DNA from: Pseudomonas linyingensis
Lineage (GTDB): Bacteria; Pseudomonadota; Gammaproteobacteria; Pseudomonadales; Pseudomonadaceae
Length of the DNA stretch: 64,000 bases
Direction of reading: 5' to 3'
Assembly (NCBI RefSeq): GCF_900109175.1
Contig: NZ_FNZE01000007.1
Coordinates: 62,001 to 126,000 of the forward strand
The notes under the pieces are model-generated. The model did not search any database, had not been told where the DNA came from, and saw only the letters and a program-made list of their open reading frames with translations. How positions within the stretch are numbered: position 1 is the stretch's first letter; each line of letters opens with the position of its first letter. Made by a program: the position numbers and the translations under genes. Of the stretch, positions 43,473 to 55,152 are shown piece after piece.

Positions 43473-45920
43473 ATGACCACTGGAGCGAAAGTCGTTCCGC
43501 TGCCTGCCGGGTCTGCTGTGCGCTCGCCGACCAAGGAGCGTTCTATGCCTACCGGTCTGCAGCCGCTGCGCGAGCAGTCACGAGAGTTCCTCAAGCAGGG
43601 CCTGCAGAGCGTGTTCGATGCGCTGGACGACAGCCTGTTCGAGTTGGGCGAGCGCGCTGCCAGTGGTGCCGCTCAGCAGGAGCTGTTCGAGGCCATGCGC
43701 GCGCTGCGTCTCAAGCGCGAGGGGATCGAGAAGGCGGTCCTGGCTGGACTGGACAAGGCGTTTGGCGAGATGGGGGCCGCCCAGCGACATGCCGCGATGG
43801 ATGTCCTGCCGACCGGCTTGCTGACCCTGGTGAGCCACGACGAGCTGGAAGAGACGGTCGCCATCAAGACCATGGTGATGCGTTCGCTGAGCGAGAACGG
43901 CGCCGAGCTAAACCCGCTGCAGCAGCGCCTGCAGGCCCTGGTCGGCTCGCCGGTGATCGAGGACAACAACCCGCTGTCGGCGCGCACGCTGTGCAACTTG
44001 ATGGTCGGTGCCCTGCGGCCGCTGGAACTGAAGATCCATGTGCGCCTGCTGTTGCTCAAGCTGTTCGAGAAACACTTGCTCAAGGGCGTCGGCGAGCTGT
44101 ATGCCGCGGCCAATGACAGCCTGATCGCGGCCGGGGTGCTGCCGAACCTGCAGCTGCACACCCCTCGGCCTGCGCGCGCTGCCGCGCGTGCGCAGGTTGC
44201 CGCGCCGGCGGCGGTCGATTCCGGTGCGGCGAAGACGCCGACGCTGGAGCCGCAGGCGGTCCTCGGTCAGTTGCGCGAGCTGCTGGGCAATGCCCGGGGC
44301 AGTGCTTCGGCGGCAGTGGCGCCCGCGGATGCCGTGCCGGTCACCCAGAACGATCTGACCCGCCTGCTGTCGTTCCTGCAGCGCCAGCCGGTGGCCGCAG
44401 CGGGGACGCCGGACCTGCGCCGGCAGCTGGACACCCTGCTGGCACGCGCCAGCGCCAACAGCCCGCGCCCGCGAGTGATCGGCAGGCTCGACGAAGATGT
44501 GATCACCCTGGTCACGATGTTGTTCGAGCAGGTGCTCGGCGACGACGCCCTGCCCGAACCGCTGCGCGGCCCCATCGGCAACATGCAGGTGCCGCTGCTC
44601 AAGGCGGCGATCCTCGACCAGCGCCTGTTCGGCGAGCAGGCCCACCCGGCGCGCCAGTTGCTGAACGAGGTGACGGTGGCCGCCCGGGACAGCGAGGACC
44701 TGGCGGACATGCAGCGCGAACGGCTGCGCAGCAAGATCGAACAGGTGTCGCAGCGCCTGCGCGACGAGTTCACCGACGATCCCCAGGTATTTGCCAGCCT
44801 GCTCGAGGATTTCAGCCGCTTCAATGCCAGCGAACACAAGCGCGCAGCGTTGCTCGAGCAGCGTCTGCTCGAGGCGGAGGAGGCGCGGGCGTTGCGTGAG
44901 CATGCCCGCCAGCAGATCGAAAGCCTGTTGAGTGAGCGGCTGCAGGGACTGACCCTGCCGACGGCCATCGTTCAGGGCCTGGAACGAGGCTGGGGCCGGC
45001 TGCTGCAGCTGATTCTGCTGCGCGAGGGCGACGAGTCGGCTGCCTGGAACCAGGCGCTGGCTACCCTCGATGAGTTGCTCCTGCGGGTGGCCCCGCTGCG
45101 CAGCGCCGAGGAGGCGCGCCTGCTGCTGGGTTCGCATCGCCAGGAGCTGCTGAGCGAATTGCGTCGCGGCCTGGAGCAGGTGGCCTACGATCCGTTCGAG
45201 CAGCAGCGTTTCTTCGAGGAGCTGAGCCAATGGCAGCGCAAGCTGCTCAGCGATTTTCGTGCGGGTGTGGCAGTTGCGCCTGCGCCGGAGGCGCCGCAGG
45301 CGGTCGAGACGGTGTCGGCGCCGCAGGTGGCCGCCGAGGTAGATGTCGATCCGCTGGCGGTCGAGGCCGAGCAGCCTGCGCAGACTGTCGATCCTGGGCC
45401 GGTTGACGTCATGCCCGATATCCCGGTGCTGGTTGTTGGCGAGCCGCTGTCCGCAGACCACCAGACCGCTGCGCAGCCGTCGGTCGTCGAGCCGTCGCAG
45501 TTCTCCGGCTGGGAGAGCGCCGTCGCGGTGGCGGTCGAGGTGCCGGCAGCGGTCGTGGTGGAGGACGCTGGCGTGGAGAGCGTCGCCGCAACCGAAGTGC
45601 TGGCGAGTGCCGAGGCACAGGGCGCACCGATTGTCTGTGAGGAGCACCTGGCGCTGGTCGACAACCTGGGTGTCGGCAGCTGGGTGGAGCTGTACGCCGA
45701 GGACGGTGCGAAGCAGCGCTGTAAGCTGGCCGCCTTCATCCGGGTCAGCGGGCAGTTCATCTTCGTCAACCGCGCCGGCGCGAAGGTGGCCAGCTTCGAT
45801 CGCGAAGCCCTTGCCCTGGTCTTTGCCAGTGGTGCAGCGCGCCTGAGGGACAATGCCCAGCCCTTCGACCGGGCGCTGGAGGCGATCATCGGCAACCTGC
45901 GCGAGCAGCGCGGCAAGTAG
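43473..45920 (+). CDS. DUF1631 family protein
   Basis: An 815-aa cytosolic, largely helical protein of unknown function. The N-terminal part (FLKQGLQSVFDALDDSLFELG; NPLSARTLCNLMVGALRPLEL) matches DUF1631. Residues about 600-720 are low-complexity, rich in V, A, E and P. The C-terminus (LGVGSWVELYAEDGAKQRCKL, FIFVNRAGAKVASFDREALA) looks like the PilZ-like end of this family. The ATG at 43473 follows GAGGGAAG. It lies between nadC and ampD as in P. aeruginosa. Confidence 0.87.
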   Translation: MTTGAKVVPLPAGSAVRSPTKERSMPTGLQPLREQSREFLKQGLQSVFDALDDSLFELGERAASGAAQQELFEAMRALRLKREGIEKAVLAGLDKAFGEMGAAQRHAAMDVLPTGLLTLVSHDELEETVAIKTMVMRSLSENGAELNPLQQRLQALVGSPVIEDNNPLSARTLCNLMVGALRPLELKIHVRLLLLKLFEKHLLKGVGELYAAANDSLIAAGVLPNLQLHTPRPARAAARAQVAAPAAVDSGAAKTPTLEPQAVLGQLRELLGNARGSASAAVAPADAVPVTQNDLTRLLSFLQRQPVAAAGTPDLRRQLDTLLARASANSPRPRVIGRLDEDVITLVTMLFEQVLGDDALPEPLRGPIGNMQVPLLKAAILDQRLFGEQAHPARQLLNEVTVAARDSEDLADMQRERLRSKIEQVSQRLRDEFTDDPQVFASLLEDFSRFNASEHKRAALLEQRLLEAEEARALREHARQQIESLLSERLQGLTLPTAIVQGLERGWGRLLQLILLREGDESAAWNQALATLDELLLRVAPLRSAEEARLLLGSHRQELLSELRRGLEQVAYDPFEQQRFFEELSQWQRKLLSDFRAGVAVAPAPEAPQAVETVSAPQVAAEVDVDPLAVEAEQPAQTVDPGPVDVMPDIPVLVVGEPLSADHQTAAQPSVVEPSQFSGWESAVAVAVEVPAAVVVEDAGVESVAATEVLASAEAQGAPIVCEEHLALVDNLGVGSWVELYAEDGAKQRCKLAAFIRVSGQFIFVNRAGAKVASFDREALALVFASGAARLRDNAQPFDRALEAIIGNLREQRGK

Positions 45921-45994
45921 CGGCGGGTTGGCCGTGCCGTCGCTTGGCCTGGACGACGGGCTGCTCTAGAGTGGCGGCAACCAAGGAGCCGCCA

Positions 45995-46555
45995 ATGCAG
46001 ATCGACCCCGGGACCGGCTGGTGCAGCAGCGCACAGCACTGCCCTTCGCCCAACTTCAATGCACGACCAGCCGGCGAGGTATCGCTGCTGGTCATCCACA
46101 ACATCAGCCTGCCGCCGGGGCAGTTCGGCACGGGGCAGGTAAAGGCGCTGTTTGGCAACGCGCTGGACCCGCAGGCGCATCCGTATTTCGCCGGCATCGC
46201 CCACCTGCAGGTGTCGGCGCACTTCCTGATCGAGCGCGACGGCGCGCTGATCCAGTTCGTGTCTTGCAACGACCGCGCCTGGCACGCCGGGGTGTCGTGC
46301 TTTGCCGGGCGAGAGCAGTGCAACGACTTCTCCCTGGGCATCGAGCTGGAGGGCACCGACGAGCTGCCCTACAGCGACGCCCAGTACGCCACCCTGCGCG
46401 ACCTGACCCGCGAGCTGTTGCGGGTCTACCCTGACCTCAGCCCCGAACGGATCTGCGGGCACAGCGATATCGCGCCGGGACGCAAGACCGATCCGGGCCC
46501 GGCGTTCGACTGGGCGCGCTACCTGGGCTCGCTGGCCGCCGAGGTGCAGGCATGA
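45995..46555 (+). CDS. ampD: 1,6-anhydro-N-acetylmuramyl-L-alanine amidase
   Basis: A 186-aa cytosolic zinc amidase in peptidoglycan recycling; its loss derepresses AmpC beta-lactamase in Pseudomonas. The zinc ligands are in VIHNIS, GHSDIAPGRKTDPG (His and Asp) and the conserved SAHFLIERDG region. The ATG follows AAGGAG. It overlaps ampE by 4 bp. Confidence 0.96.
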   Translation: MQIDPGTGWCSSAQHCPSPNFNARPAGEVSLLVIHNISLPPGQFGTGQVKALFGNALDPQAHPYFAGIAHLQVSAHFLIERDGALIQFVSCNDRAWHAGVSCFAGREQCNDFSLGIELEGTDELPYSDAQYATLRDLTRELLRVYPDLSPERICGHSDIAPGRKTDPGPAFDWARYLGSLAAEVQA

Positions 46556-47376
46556 ACTTTCTGGTCTTGCTGTTGATCCTGCTGCTGGAAAAGACCAGCG
46601 GCTGGCGCGCACGCCTGCAGCGCGACGATCTGTTCCTGCGTGCCCTGGGCCGGATCGAGAGCGACCCGCGCCTGGCCGGGCGACCGCTGCGCCAGCTGCT
46701 GGTGCTGGGGGCGCCGTTGCTGCTGGTCGGTCTGCTGCTGTGGATCCTGGCGCCGCTGGCCTATGGCTGGCTGCTGCTGCCGCTGCATGTGGCGGTGCTG
46801 CTGTGGAGCCTCGGGCGCGGCGATCCGCAGCGCAGCCTCGCGCCGTTCCGGGCGAGCTGGCAGCGCGGCGATGCCGAGGCGGCGTATCTCGACGCCCGTC
46901 GCGATCTGGGCGTGCAGGCCGAAGACCCGCCCACACTGCTGAGGCAGGTGCAGGGCTTCCTGCTCTGGCAGGCCTATCAGGGCTTCTTTGCGGTGATCTT
47001 CTGGTACGCGCTGCTCGGGCCGCTGCTGGCGCTGGCCTATCGCCTGCTGGCGCTGCTGGCGGAGCATGCCGGCGACGCTGTCCTGCGCAGCCACGCGGTG
47101 CGCCTGCGCCAGGCACTCGACTGGCTGCCAGCACGCCTGCTGGCGCTGAGCCTGGCGCTGGCCGGCAACTTCGTCACCGCCAATCGCGTGCTCTGGCCGC
47201 GCCTGTTCGGTCTGCAGGCGAGTGCCGCCCAGTTGGTGGTCGATACCGGCCGCGCGGCGGCGGATACCCGCGCGGGCAGGGGCGGGGTGGAGACGCTGGA
47301 CGAGCTGTGGAGCCTGCTGCTGCGTGCCGGACTGATCTGGTACAGCGCCCTGGCGCTGTGGATTCTGCTGCTGTAA
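46552..47376 (+). CDS. ampE: Regulatory signalling protein AmpE
   Basis: A 274-aa inner-membrane protein with four hydrophobic segments (PLLLVGLLLWILAPLAYGWL; VIFWYALLGPLLALAYRLL; the last near the C-terminus). The cytosolic loop has the family pattern RDLGVQAEDPPTLLRQVQGF. It is coupled to ampD by ATGA. AmpE belongs to the CobD/CbiB-like group and accompanies AmpD; its function is poorly known. Confidence 0.93.
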   Translation: MNFLVLLLILLLEKTSGWRARLQRDDLFLRALGRIESDPRLAGRPLRQLLVLGAPLLLVGLLLWILAPLAYGWLLLPLHVAVLLWSLGRGDPQRSLAPFRASWQRGDAEAAYLDARRDLGVQAEDPPTLLRQVQGFLLWQAYQGFFAVIFWYALLGPLLALAYRLLALLAEHAGDAVLRSHAVRLRQALDWLPARLLALSLALAGNFVTANRVLWPRLFGLQASAAQLVVDTGRAAADTRAGRGGVETLDELWSLLLRAGLIWYSALALWILLL

Positions 47377-47422
47377 CCACTCGCTCCGCCGGCCGCAGCC
47401 AGCGCGCCGACTTCCGGCAGGA

Positions 47423-48202
47423 TCACTGCCAGCCGAACAGTGCGCAGGCGTTGCAGCTGCTGGCGCTGGCCAGCTCCTCGGGCGTCACGCCACGCAGCTC
47501 GGCCAGCCCCCGGCAGATCTCCGCTAGGTACTCGGGGCTGTTGCGCTGTCGGGGGTGCATGGCGGGCGCCATGTCCGGGGCATCGGTTTCCAGCACCATG
47601 GCTTCCAGCGGCAGCTGCGCGACCACCTTGCGCAGGCGGTTGGCCTGCGGCCAGGTGGCGGCGCCGCCGAGGCCGAGCTTGAAGCCTAGTTTCAGGTATT
47701 CCTTCGCTTCCTCAAGGCTGCCGGCAAAGGCGTGAACGATGCCGGCGCGCTTGAGCCGATAGCGCTTGAGGGTAGCGATGGTCGGAGCGTGGGCGCGGCG
47801 CACGTGCAGCAGCGCCGGCAGCTCGAACTCGGCGGCCAGCTTGAGCTGCGCCTCGAACAGCGCCTGCTGGCGCTCGTGGTCCAGTTCGGGCACATACCAG
47901 TCGAGGCCGAATTCGCCGATAGCGCACAGCTTGCGGTTGCCGGCCAGACGTTCCAGCCAGGCGCGCAGCTCGGCGAGATGTTCGGGGTGGTGTTGCTCGA
48001 GATAGATCGGATGCAGCCCGAAGGCGGCGTACAGGCCGTCCTCGCTCTCGACCAGATCCCATAGACGCTGCCAGTTGGCCTGGTACACGCCCAGCACCAC
48101 CAGCTTCTCCACACCCAAGGCGCGGCAGCGCGCCAGCACGGCGCTGCGGTCGGCGTCGAAGTCGGGGAAGTCGAGGTGGGTGTGGGTGTCGATCAGCTGC
48201 AT
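47423..48202 (-). CDS. TatD-family metal-dependent hydrolase
   Basis: A 259-aa TIM-barrel hydrolase. Metal ligands: IDTHTHLDF at the start, AIGEFGLDW, LLHVRRAHAPT (a His where TatD has HxR), IVHAFAGS and LETDAPDMAP. TatD proteins are 3'-5' DNases or RNases. The ATG at 48202 is followed directly by the first metal motif; an upstream ATG at 48217 is less likely. Convergent with ampE. Confidence 0.92.
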   Translation of the reverse strand: MQLIDTHTHLDFPDFDADRSAVLARCRALGVEKLVVLGVYQANWQRLWDLVESEDGLYAAFGLHPIYLEQHHPEHLAELRAWLERLAGNRKLCAIGEFGLDWYVPELDHERQQALFEAQLKLAAEFELPALLHVRRAHAPTIATLKRYRLKRAGIVHAFAGSLEEAKEYLKLGFKLGLGGAATWPQANRLRKVVAQLPLEAMVLETDAPDMAPAMHPRQRNSPEYLAEICRGLAELRGVTPEELASASSCNACALFGWQ

Positions 48203-48261
48203 GCAACCTCCGGGCATCTGCCGGAAGTGTAGCGGGCGCCAGAACGGCGCCCGCTCAGGTA

Positions 48262-49845
<1,584 letters not shown>

Positions 49846-50211
49846 CGGAAAGGGAACCCGTCGACGAGTAGTCGGTCTGTCAGAAAAGGCGGCGATTATA
49901 GCGGATGCGCCCCCCTGCTGACCCGCTGGTGATGAGCGGGGGCAAATTGGGGAAATTTCTGGTTGATCTTGACCCCCCTTGGTCCTAAAGTTCGCGCCCG
50001 AACGTCCATGCTGGAAACGATCCATCCGGCTCAAGTACTGACGACGAGACAGCAAGGTCAACCCGCCATCGAGCACGACGCGCGGTTGACCTTTTTGCTT
50101 TCGGCGACATGCCTTGGGAAGTAGGCGAACCAAAGTGGGGATACGGATTAGGCGTTCAGTTACAGCCCCTTGAAACTTTTGTGTTTTTCCCATTTTGGAG
50201 CCCAGCCGAGC
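49846..50211. promoter_or_regulatory. prfC-speC divergent region with a transcribed-leader hairpin
   Basis: This 366-bp gap contains the prfC promoter and a long leader of speC. A strong hairpin lies at 50054-50093, about 118 bp before the speC start. No coding frame was recognised between. The region could encode a small RNA ending at that hairpin or a speC attenuator. Confidence 0.5.
50054..50096 (+). terminator. Terminator or attenuator upstream of speC
   Basis: A 10-bp perfect stem AAGGTCAACC/GGTTGACCTT with a 20-nt loop, followed by TTTTG. It lies in the same orientation as speC with no gene before it. Confidence 0.75.
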
Positions 50212-51375
50212 ATGACCATCAAGGTTGAAGACTATTACGACCGCGACACCTTCAAGAAAATGAAGGCGTTCGCCGACCAGAAGGAAACCCCCTTCGTCCT
50301 GATCGACACCGCGATCATCGACAAGGCCTACGACGACCTGCGCGCCGGCTTCGAGTTCGCCAAGGTCTACTACGCGGTCAAGGCCAACCCTGCGGTCGAA
50401 ATCATCGACCTGCTCAAGGAAAAGGGCTCCAGCTTCGACATCGCTTCGATCTACGAGCTGGACAAGGTGATGAGCCGCGGCGTCGGCCCCGAGCGCATCA
50501 GCTACGGCAATACCATCAAGAAGTCGCGCGACATTCGCTACTTCTACGAGAAGGGCGTGCGCATGTACGCCACCGACTCGGAAGCCGACCTGCGCAACAT
50601 CGCCAAGGCCGCGCCGGGCTCCAAGGTCTACGTGCGCATCCTCACCGAAGGCTCGACCACTGCCGACTGGCCGCTGTCGCGCAAGTTCGGCTGCCAGACT
50701 GACATGGCCATGGACCTGCTGATCCTCGCCCGCGACCTGGGCCTGGTGCCCTACGGCGTGTCCTTCCACGTCGGCTCGCAGCAGCGCGACATCTCCGTGT
50801 GGGACGCCGCCATCGCCAAGGTCAAGGTGATCTTCGAGCGCCTCAAGGAAGAAGACGGCATCGAGCTGAAGATGATCAACATGGGGGGCGGCTTCCCGGC
50901 CAACTACATCACCCGCACCAACAGCCTGGAAACCTACGCCGAGGAAATCATCCGCTTCCTCAAGGAAGACTTCGGCGACGACCTGCCGGAAATCATCCTC
51001 GAGCCGGGCCGCTCGCTGATCGCCAACGCCGGCATCCTGGTCAGCGAAGTGGTGCTGGTGGCGCGCAAGTCGCGTACCGCCGTGGAGCGCTGGGTGTACA
51101 CCGACGTGGGCAAGTTCTCCGGCCTGATCGAAACCATGGACGAAGCGATCAAGTTCCCGATCTGGACCGAGAAGAAGGGCGAGCTGGAAGAAGTGGTGAT
51201 CGCCGGTCCGACCTGCGACAGCGCCGACATCATGTACGAGAACTACAAGTACGGCCTGCCGCTGAACCTGGCCATCGGCGACCGCCTGTACTGGCTGTCC
51301 ACCGGCGCCTACACCACCAGCTACAGCGCGGTGGAATTCAACGGCTTCCCGCCGCTGAAGGCCTACTACATCTAA
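50212..51375 (+). CDS. speC: Ornithine decarboxylase (fold III, PLP-dependent)
   Basis: A 387-aa enzyme making putrescine from ornithine. The PLP lysine is in YYAVKANP (about residue 57). [19 protein letters not shown], the EPGR segment and the catalytic cysteine in GPTCDSAD are typical of eukaryote-like ODC found in Pseudomonas. The ATG at 50212 has a GGAGCCC stretch upstream. It is followed by a terminator. Confidence 0.95.
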   Translation: MTIKVEDYYDRDTFKKMKAFADQKETPFVLIDTAIIDKAYDDLRAGFEFAKVYYAVKANPAVEIIDLLKEKGSSFDIASIYELDKVMSRGVGPERISYGNTIKKSRDIRYFYEKGVRMYATDSEADLRNIAKAAPGSKVYVRILTEGSTTADWPLSRKFGCQTDMAMDLLILARDLGLVPYGVSFHVGSQQRDISVWDAAIAKVKVIFERLKEEDGIELKMINMGGGFPANYITRTNSLETYAEEIIRFLKEDFGDDLPEIILEPGRSLIANAGILVSEVVLVARKSRTAVERWVYTDVGKFSGLIETMDEAIKFPIWTEKKGELEEVVIAGPTCDSADIMYENYKYGLPLNLAIGDRLYWLSTGAYTTSYSAVEFNGFPPLKAYYI

Positions 51376-51400
51376 GCCGCCCTGCGCCCTGGATGAAAAA

Positions 51401-51427
51401 AACGCCGCGACCTGTCGCGGCGTTTTT
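51401..51427 (+). terminator. Terminator of speC
   Basis: A 10-bp stem AACGCCGCGA/TCGCGGCGTT with a 4-nt loop, followed by TTTG, 26 bp after the stop. Confidence 0.9.
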
Positions 51428-51509
51428 GTTCGGGGGCCAGCATTGCCATTGCTTGTGCTGGATCAAGGAACGGGTCGATGCGCCTGTCGCGGGAAACATT
51501 CCCAATTTA

Positions 51510-51526
51510 GAATAATTCTCGAATAC
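51510..51526 (+). promoter_or_regulatory. Fur-box-like site upstream of the alpha-hydroxy-acid oxidase
   Basis: GAATAATTCTCGAATAC, with a GAATAATTC palindrome like the centre of Fur boxes (GAGAATAATTCTC). It lies 54 bp before the gene and resembles the sites upstream of piuA and piuB. Confidence 0.55.
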
Positions 51527-51579
51527 ACCGGCGCAGGCTCGCTGTCCTGCGCCCAGCCCACCGTTCGAGGATCGCGTCG

Positions 51580-52737
51580 ATGCCCCAGCCCTTGCCCAAG
51601 TTGCAGCAGATTCCCGCCGAGATCGCCGCGGTGACCGACTACGAGCCGTTCGCCCGCGCGCGGATGAGCGACCAGGCCTGGGCCTACATGGCCGGCGGCG
51701 CGGCGGACGAGTTGACCCTGCGCGACAACTGCGCCGCCTTTCAGCGCCTGCGCCTGCGCAACCGGGTGCTCGCCGATCTGCGTGGCGGCGACACCCGGGT
51801 CAGCCTTTTCGGCCAGACTTTCGATCATCCGATCTTCCTGGCGCCGGTGGCTTTCCAGAAGCTCGTCCATCCAGAGGGAGAGCTGGCGAGCGTGCTCGGC
51901 GCGAGCGCACTGCGCGCCGGCATGGTGGTCAGCACCCAGGCCAGCGTCGACCTGGAGGAAATCGCTAGCCAGGCGCAGACGGCGCTGTGGTTCCAGCTGT
52001 ACATCCAGTCCGACCGCGAGTTCACCCGCGCGCTGGTGCAGCGCGCCGAGGCGGCGGGCTACCAGGCTCTGGTGCTGACCGTGGACGCGCCGGTCGGCGG
52101 CATGCGCAACCGCGAGCAGCGCGCCGGCTTCGTTCTGCCGGCGGGCATCGAGGCGGTCAACCTGCGCGGCATGCGTCCGCTGCAGGCCAGCGCCGCTCCC
52201 GCCGCCGGCAGCCTGCTGCTCGGCAGTGCCTTGCTGGCCGCGGCGCCGACCTGGGAAGACCTGGCCTGGCTGCGCGGGCTGACCCGCCTGCCGATCCTGC
52301 TCAAGGGCGTGATGAACGACGAGGATGCGCGCCGGGCGCTGGCGGCAGGCGTCGATGGGCTGATCGTATCCAACCATGGTGGGCGCACGCTGGACGGCCA
52401 GCCGGCGACCATCGAGGTGCTCGCGGAAGTGGCCGCCGCCGTCGAGGGGCGCCTGCCGCTGCTGCTCGACGGCGGCATCCGCCGCGGCAGCGATGTGCTC
52501 AAGGCCTTGGCGCTGGGCGCGAGCGCCGTGCTGGTCGGCCGCCCCTACATCTTCGGCCTGGCCACCGCCGGCGCGTCCGGCGTCGCCCATGTCCTGCAGT
52601 TGCTGCGCGCCGAGCTGGAGGTCGCCATGGCCCTGACCGGTTGTCGCAGCCTGGCGGAGATCGGTCCCGAATTGCTGTGGTATCCACGCGGATGGCAGCA
52701 GGACTGCCCGTCACCTCCGGGCGGGACAAACGCATGA
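51580..52737 (+). CDS. FMN-dependent alpha-hydroxy-acid oxidase
   Basis: A 385-aa TIM-barrel flavoprotein of the lactate/glycolate oxidase group. WAYMAGGAADELTLRDN, FLAPVAFQKL, LTVDAPVGGMRNRE, the FMN lysine in LLKGVM, and the catalytic His in SNHGGRTLDG. The C-terminal FMN-phosphate site is LLLDGGIRRGSDVLKALALGASAVLVGRP. The substrate (L-lactate, mandelate or other) cannot be set. A Fur-like site upstream suggests iron control together with the piu genes. Confidence 0.93.
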   Translation: MPQPLPKLQQIPAEIAAVTDYEPFARARMSDQAWAYMAGGAADELTLRDNCAAFQRLRLRNRVLADLRGGDTRVSLFGQTFDHPIFLAPVAFQKLVHPEGELASVLGASALRAGMVVSTQASVDLEEIASQAQTALWFQLYIQSDREFTRALVQRAEAAGYQALVLTVDAPVGGMRNREQRAGFVLPAGIEAVNLRGMRPLQASAAPAAGSLLLGSALLAAAPTWEDLAWLRGLTRLPILLKGVMNDEDARRALAAGVDGLIVSNHGGRTLDGQPATIEVLAEVAAAVEGRLPLLLDGGIRRGSDVLKALALGASAVLVGRPYIFGLATAGASGVAHVLQLLRAELEVAMALTGCRSLAEIGPELLWYPRGWQQDCPSPPGGTNA

Positions 52738-52817
52738 GGTAGGACGTATCGGTGTCGGGAGGAAGAGTTCCGCGACTTATGTAAAGGAAACGTAAAGAAT
52801 GCGATCAACTCTTTACT

Positions 52818-52840
52818 GATAATATTTCTCAAATAGAATC
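52818..52840 (+). promoter_or_regulatory. Fur-box-like site upstream of piuA
   Basis: GATAATATTTCTCAAATAGAATC, a good partial match to the GATAATGATAATCATTATC Fur consensus, 31 bp before the receptor start. Confidence 0.65.
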
Positions 52841-52870
52841 GCATCCCATTAAGTCTAGGGAGTGATTCTC

Positions 52871-55090
52871 ATGCGTGCCTTCATCAAGTCTTCATCGCGT
52901 CAACCCCAGCACCTGCTGGCCTCGGCCATCGGCCTTGCCGTGGTTTCCCTGGCTGCTCCGGCGCTGGCCGAGGAGCAGGGCACCCTGCAGCTCGACAAGG
53001 TCAGCGTGCAGGGCGAACAGGAGGCCGGCTACAAGACCGAGTCGGTCTCCTCGCCGAAATACACCGCGCCGCTGCTGGATACCCCGCAGACCGTGACCGT
53101 GGTACCGGCGGAGGTGATCAAGGAGCAGAACGCCCTGAGCCTGCGCCAAGTGCTGTCCAATGTCTCCGGCATCACCTTCGGTGCCGGCGAGGGCGGCAAC
53201 TACGGCGACAGCATCAACATCCGCGGTTTCAGCGCCACCAACAACCTGATGGTCGATGGTCTGCGCGACAGCGCCAACATGACCCGTTCCGACATGTTCA
53301 ACCTGGAAATGGTGGAAGTGGTCAAGGGGCCGAGCTCGGTGTATGCCGGTGCCGGCGCCACCGCCGGTGCGATCAACATGGTCAGCAAGACACCGAGGTT
53401 GCGCGAGTCGAACAACCTGCAAGCCGGTGTGGGCACCGATGGCTACCATCGCCTGGCCGCCGATATCAATCAGCCGCTGGAAGGCATCGAGGGCGCCGCG
53501 GCCCGCATCAACCTGATGGCCCACGAGAACGACGTGGCCGGCCGCGACCAGATCAACTACGAGCGCTGGGGGATCGCGCCGTCGGTGGCCTTCGGGCTGG
53601 GTACGCCGACCCGCCTGACCCTGAGCTATCTGCACCAGTCCGACGAGAACCTGCCCGAGTACGGCTTGCCGGCCATCGCCGGCAAGGTACTGGCCGGCGT
53701 CGACCGCGACGACTACTTCGGTTTCCGCAACATCGATACCGAGGAGGTCGACGTCGACTCCTTCACCGCCAAGTTCGAGCACGACTTCAACGACTGGGTC
53801 AGCCTGGACACCATCGCCCGCTACAGCGAGACCGATAACCGCACGGTGACCACCCGCAGCTATGTGCAGACGGTGGGCAGCGGTATCGGCCCCGGCCAGT
53901 ACAGGTACCGCTCGGGCTCTGGCAACGGTCGCGACACCACCACCAAGCTGGCGATCAACCAGACCAACCTGAAGTGGAACTTCGCTACCGGCTTCATCGA
54001 GCACTCCCTGGTGACCGGCTTCGAGGTTTCCCGCGAGACCCTCGATCGCACCAACTTCAGCAACAATCTGGACCTGAGCATCGTCTATGATCTGGACAAC
54101 CCGCCCGGCTACTACGTAGGTCCGCGGAACAAGAGCGATACGTCCTACCTCGACGCCGAGCTGACCGATCACGCGTTGTATGTCTTCGACACTCTCGCGC
54201 TGAGCGATCAGTGGGATCTGACCCTGGGTGCCCGTTGGGAGCGCTACGAGGGCAACAACGACACCCACACCATAGCCACCGACACAGATGTCGAGCTGGA
54301 GTCCAGCGACGAGATGTTCAGCGGTCGCGTCGGTCTGGCCTACAAGCCGGTGGAAAACGGCACCATCTACGTGGCTTGGGGCAACTCCTACAACCCCTCG
54401 GCGCAGAACCTGGCCACCAGCGGCAGCGGTCTGAATGTCGGCAACCAGGACCTCGATCCGGAAAAGAACGAGACTTGGGAACTGGGGACCAAGTGGGATC
54501 TGCTGGATCAGCGTCTGTCGCTCAACGCGGCGATCTTCCGCGTCGACAAGACCAATGGTCGTGTCGAGTTGGATGACGGCACCTTCGAGCTGCAGGGCGA
54601 GCAGCGCGTGCAGGGCTTCGAGCTGGGGGCTTCGGGCAAGATCACCGACAAGTGGCAGGTCTTCGCCTCCTACACCCAGTTGAGCAGCGAGGTGCTGAAG
54701 GCGGCGCCGGGCGAGGACCAGGTGCAGGAAGGCCAGGCGCTGGCCAATACCCCGCCGCGCTCCTTCAGCGTCTGGACCAGCTACCAGCTGCCGGCCGACT
54801 TCGAGGTCGGTTATGGCGCGCAGTTCGTCGACGAGCGCAACGTGGCCGTGGCGACCGGCGATACCCCGCCGCAGGCCAGCCGTGCCAAGATCGACGCCTA
54901 CTGGGTGCATGGCGCGATGCTCGGCTACCAGGCCAGCAAGCAACTGCAGCTGCAGCTGAACGTGAACAACCTGTTCGACGAGGAGTACTACGATCGCGTG
55001 CGGACCAGCAACGGCACCGGCAGCAACTCCGGTGGTCTGGTTCCGGGTGACGGCCGTAGCGCGGTACTCTCGGCCAACTATTCCTTCTGA
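52871..55090 (+). CDS. piuA: TonB-dependent catecholate siderophore receptor
   Basis: A 739-aa outer-membrane receptor. The signal peptide ends ALA. The plug domain has [35 protein letters not shown] and [22 protein letters not shown]; a 22-strand barrel follows and ends in aromatic F (SANYSF). It resembles PiuA/Fiu, which take up mono- and bis-catechols and siderophore-drug conjugates. ATG at 52871 follows a GGGAG site; an in-frame GTG at 52862 is less likely. Followed by piuC, as in P. aeruginosa. Confidence 0.92.
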   Translation: MRAFIKSSSRQPQHLLASAIGLAVVSLAAPALAEEQGTLQLDKVSVQGEQEAGYKTESVSSPKYTAPLLDTPQTVTVVPAEVIKEQNALSLRQVLSNVSGITFGAGEGGNYGDSINIRGFSATNNLMVDGLRDSANMTRSDMFNLEMVEVVKGPSSVYAGAGATAGAINMVSKTPRLRESNNLQAGVGTDGYHRLAADINQPLEGIEGAAARINLMAHENDVAGRDQINYERWGIAPSVAFGLGTPTRLTLSYLHQSDENLPEYGLPAIAGKVLAGVDRDDYFGFRNIDTEEVDVDSFTAKFEHDFNDWVSLDTIARYSETDNRTVTTRSYVQTVGSGIGPGQYRYRSGSGNGRDTTTKLAINQTNLKWNFATGFIEHSLVTGFEVSRETLDRTNFSNNLDLSIVYDLDNPPGYYVGPRNKSDTSYLDAELTDHALYVFDTLALSDQWDLTLGARWERYEGNNDTHTIATDTDVELESSDEMFSGRVGLAYKPVENGTIYVAWGNSYNPSAQNLATSGSGLNVGNQDLDPEKNETWELGTKWDLLDQRLSLNAAIFRVDKTNGRVELDDGTFELQGEQRVQGFELGASGKITDKWQVFASYTQLSSEVLKAAPGEDQVQEGQALANTPPRSFSVWTSYQLPADFEVGYGAQFVDERNVAVATGDTPPQASRAKIDAYWVHGAMLGYQASKQLQLQLNVNNLFDEEYYDRVRTSNGTGSNSGGLVPGDGRSAVLSANYSF

Positions 55091-55108
55091 CCCCCCGATG
55101 TTCAGGCA

Positions 55109-55131
55109 AGCCCCGCTCTCGCGGGGCTTTG
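55109..55131 (+). terminator. Terminator between piuA and piuC
   Basis: A 9-bp stem AAGCCCCGC/GCGGGGCTT with a 3-nt loop, then TTGCC. The T run is short, so partial read-through into piuC is likely. Confidence 0.75.
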
Positions 55132-55152
55132 CCGTACCAGGAGAGCAACGCC

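Noticed and set aside
49846-50769. Long N-terminal extension of prfC
   Set aside because: The frame stays open through the speC region, but RF3 proteins begin at [12 protein letters not shown] and the extension overlaps speC and its leader.
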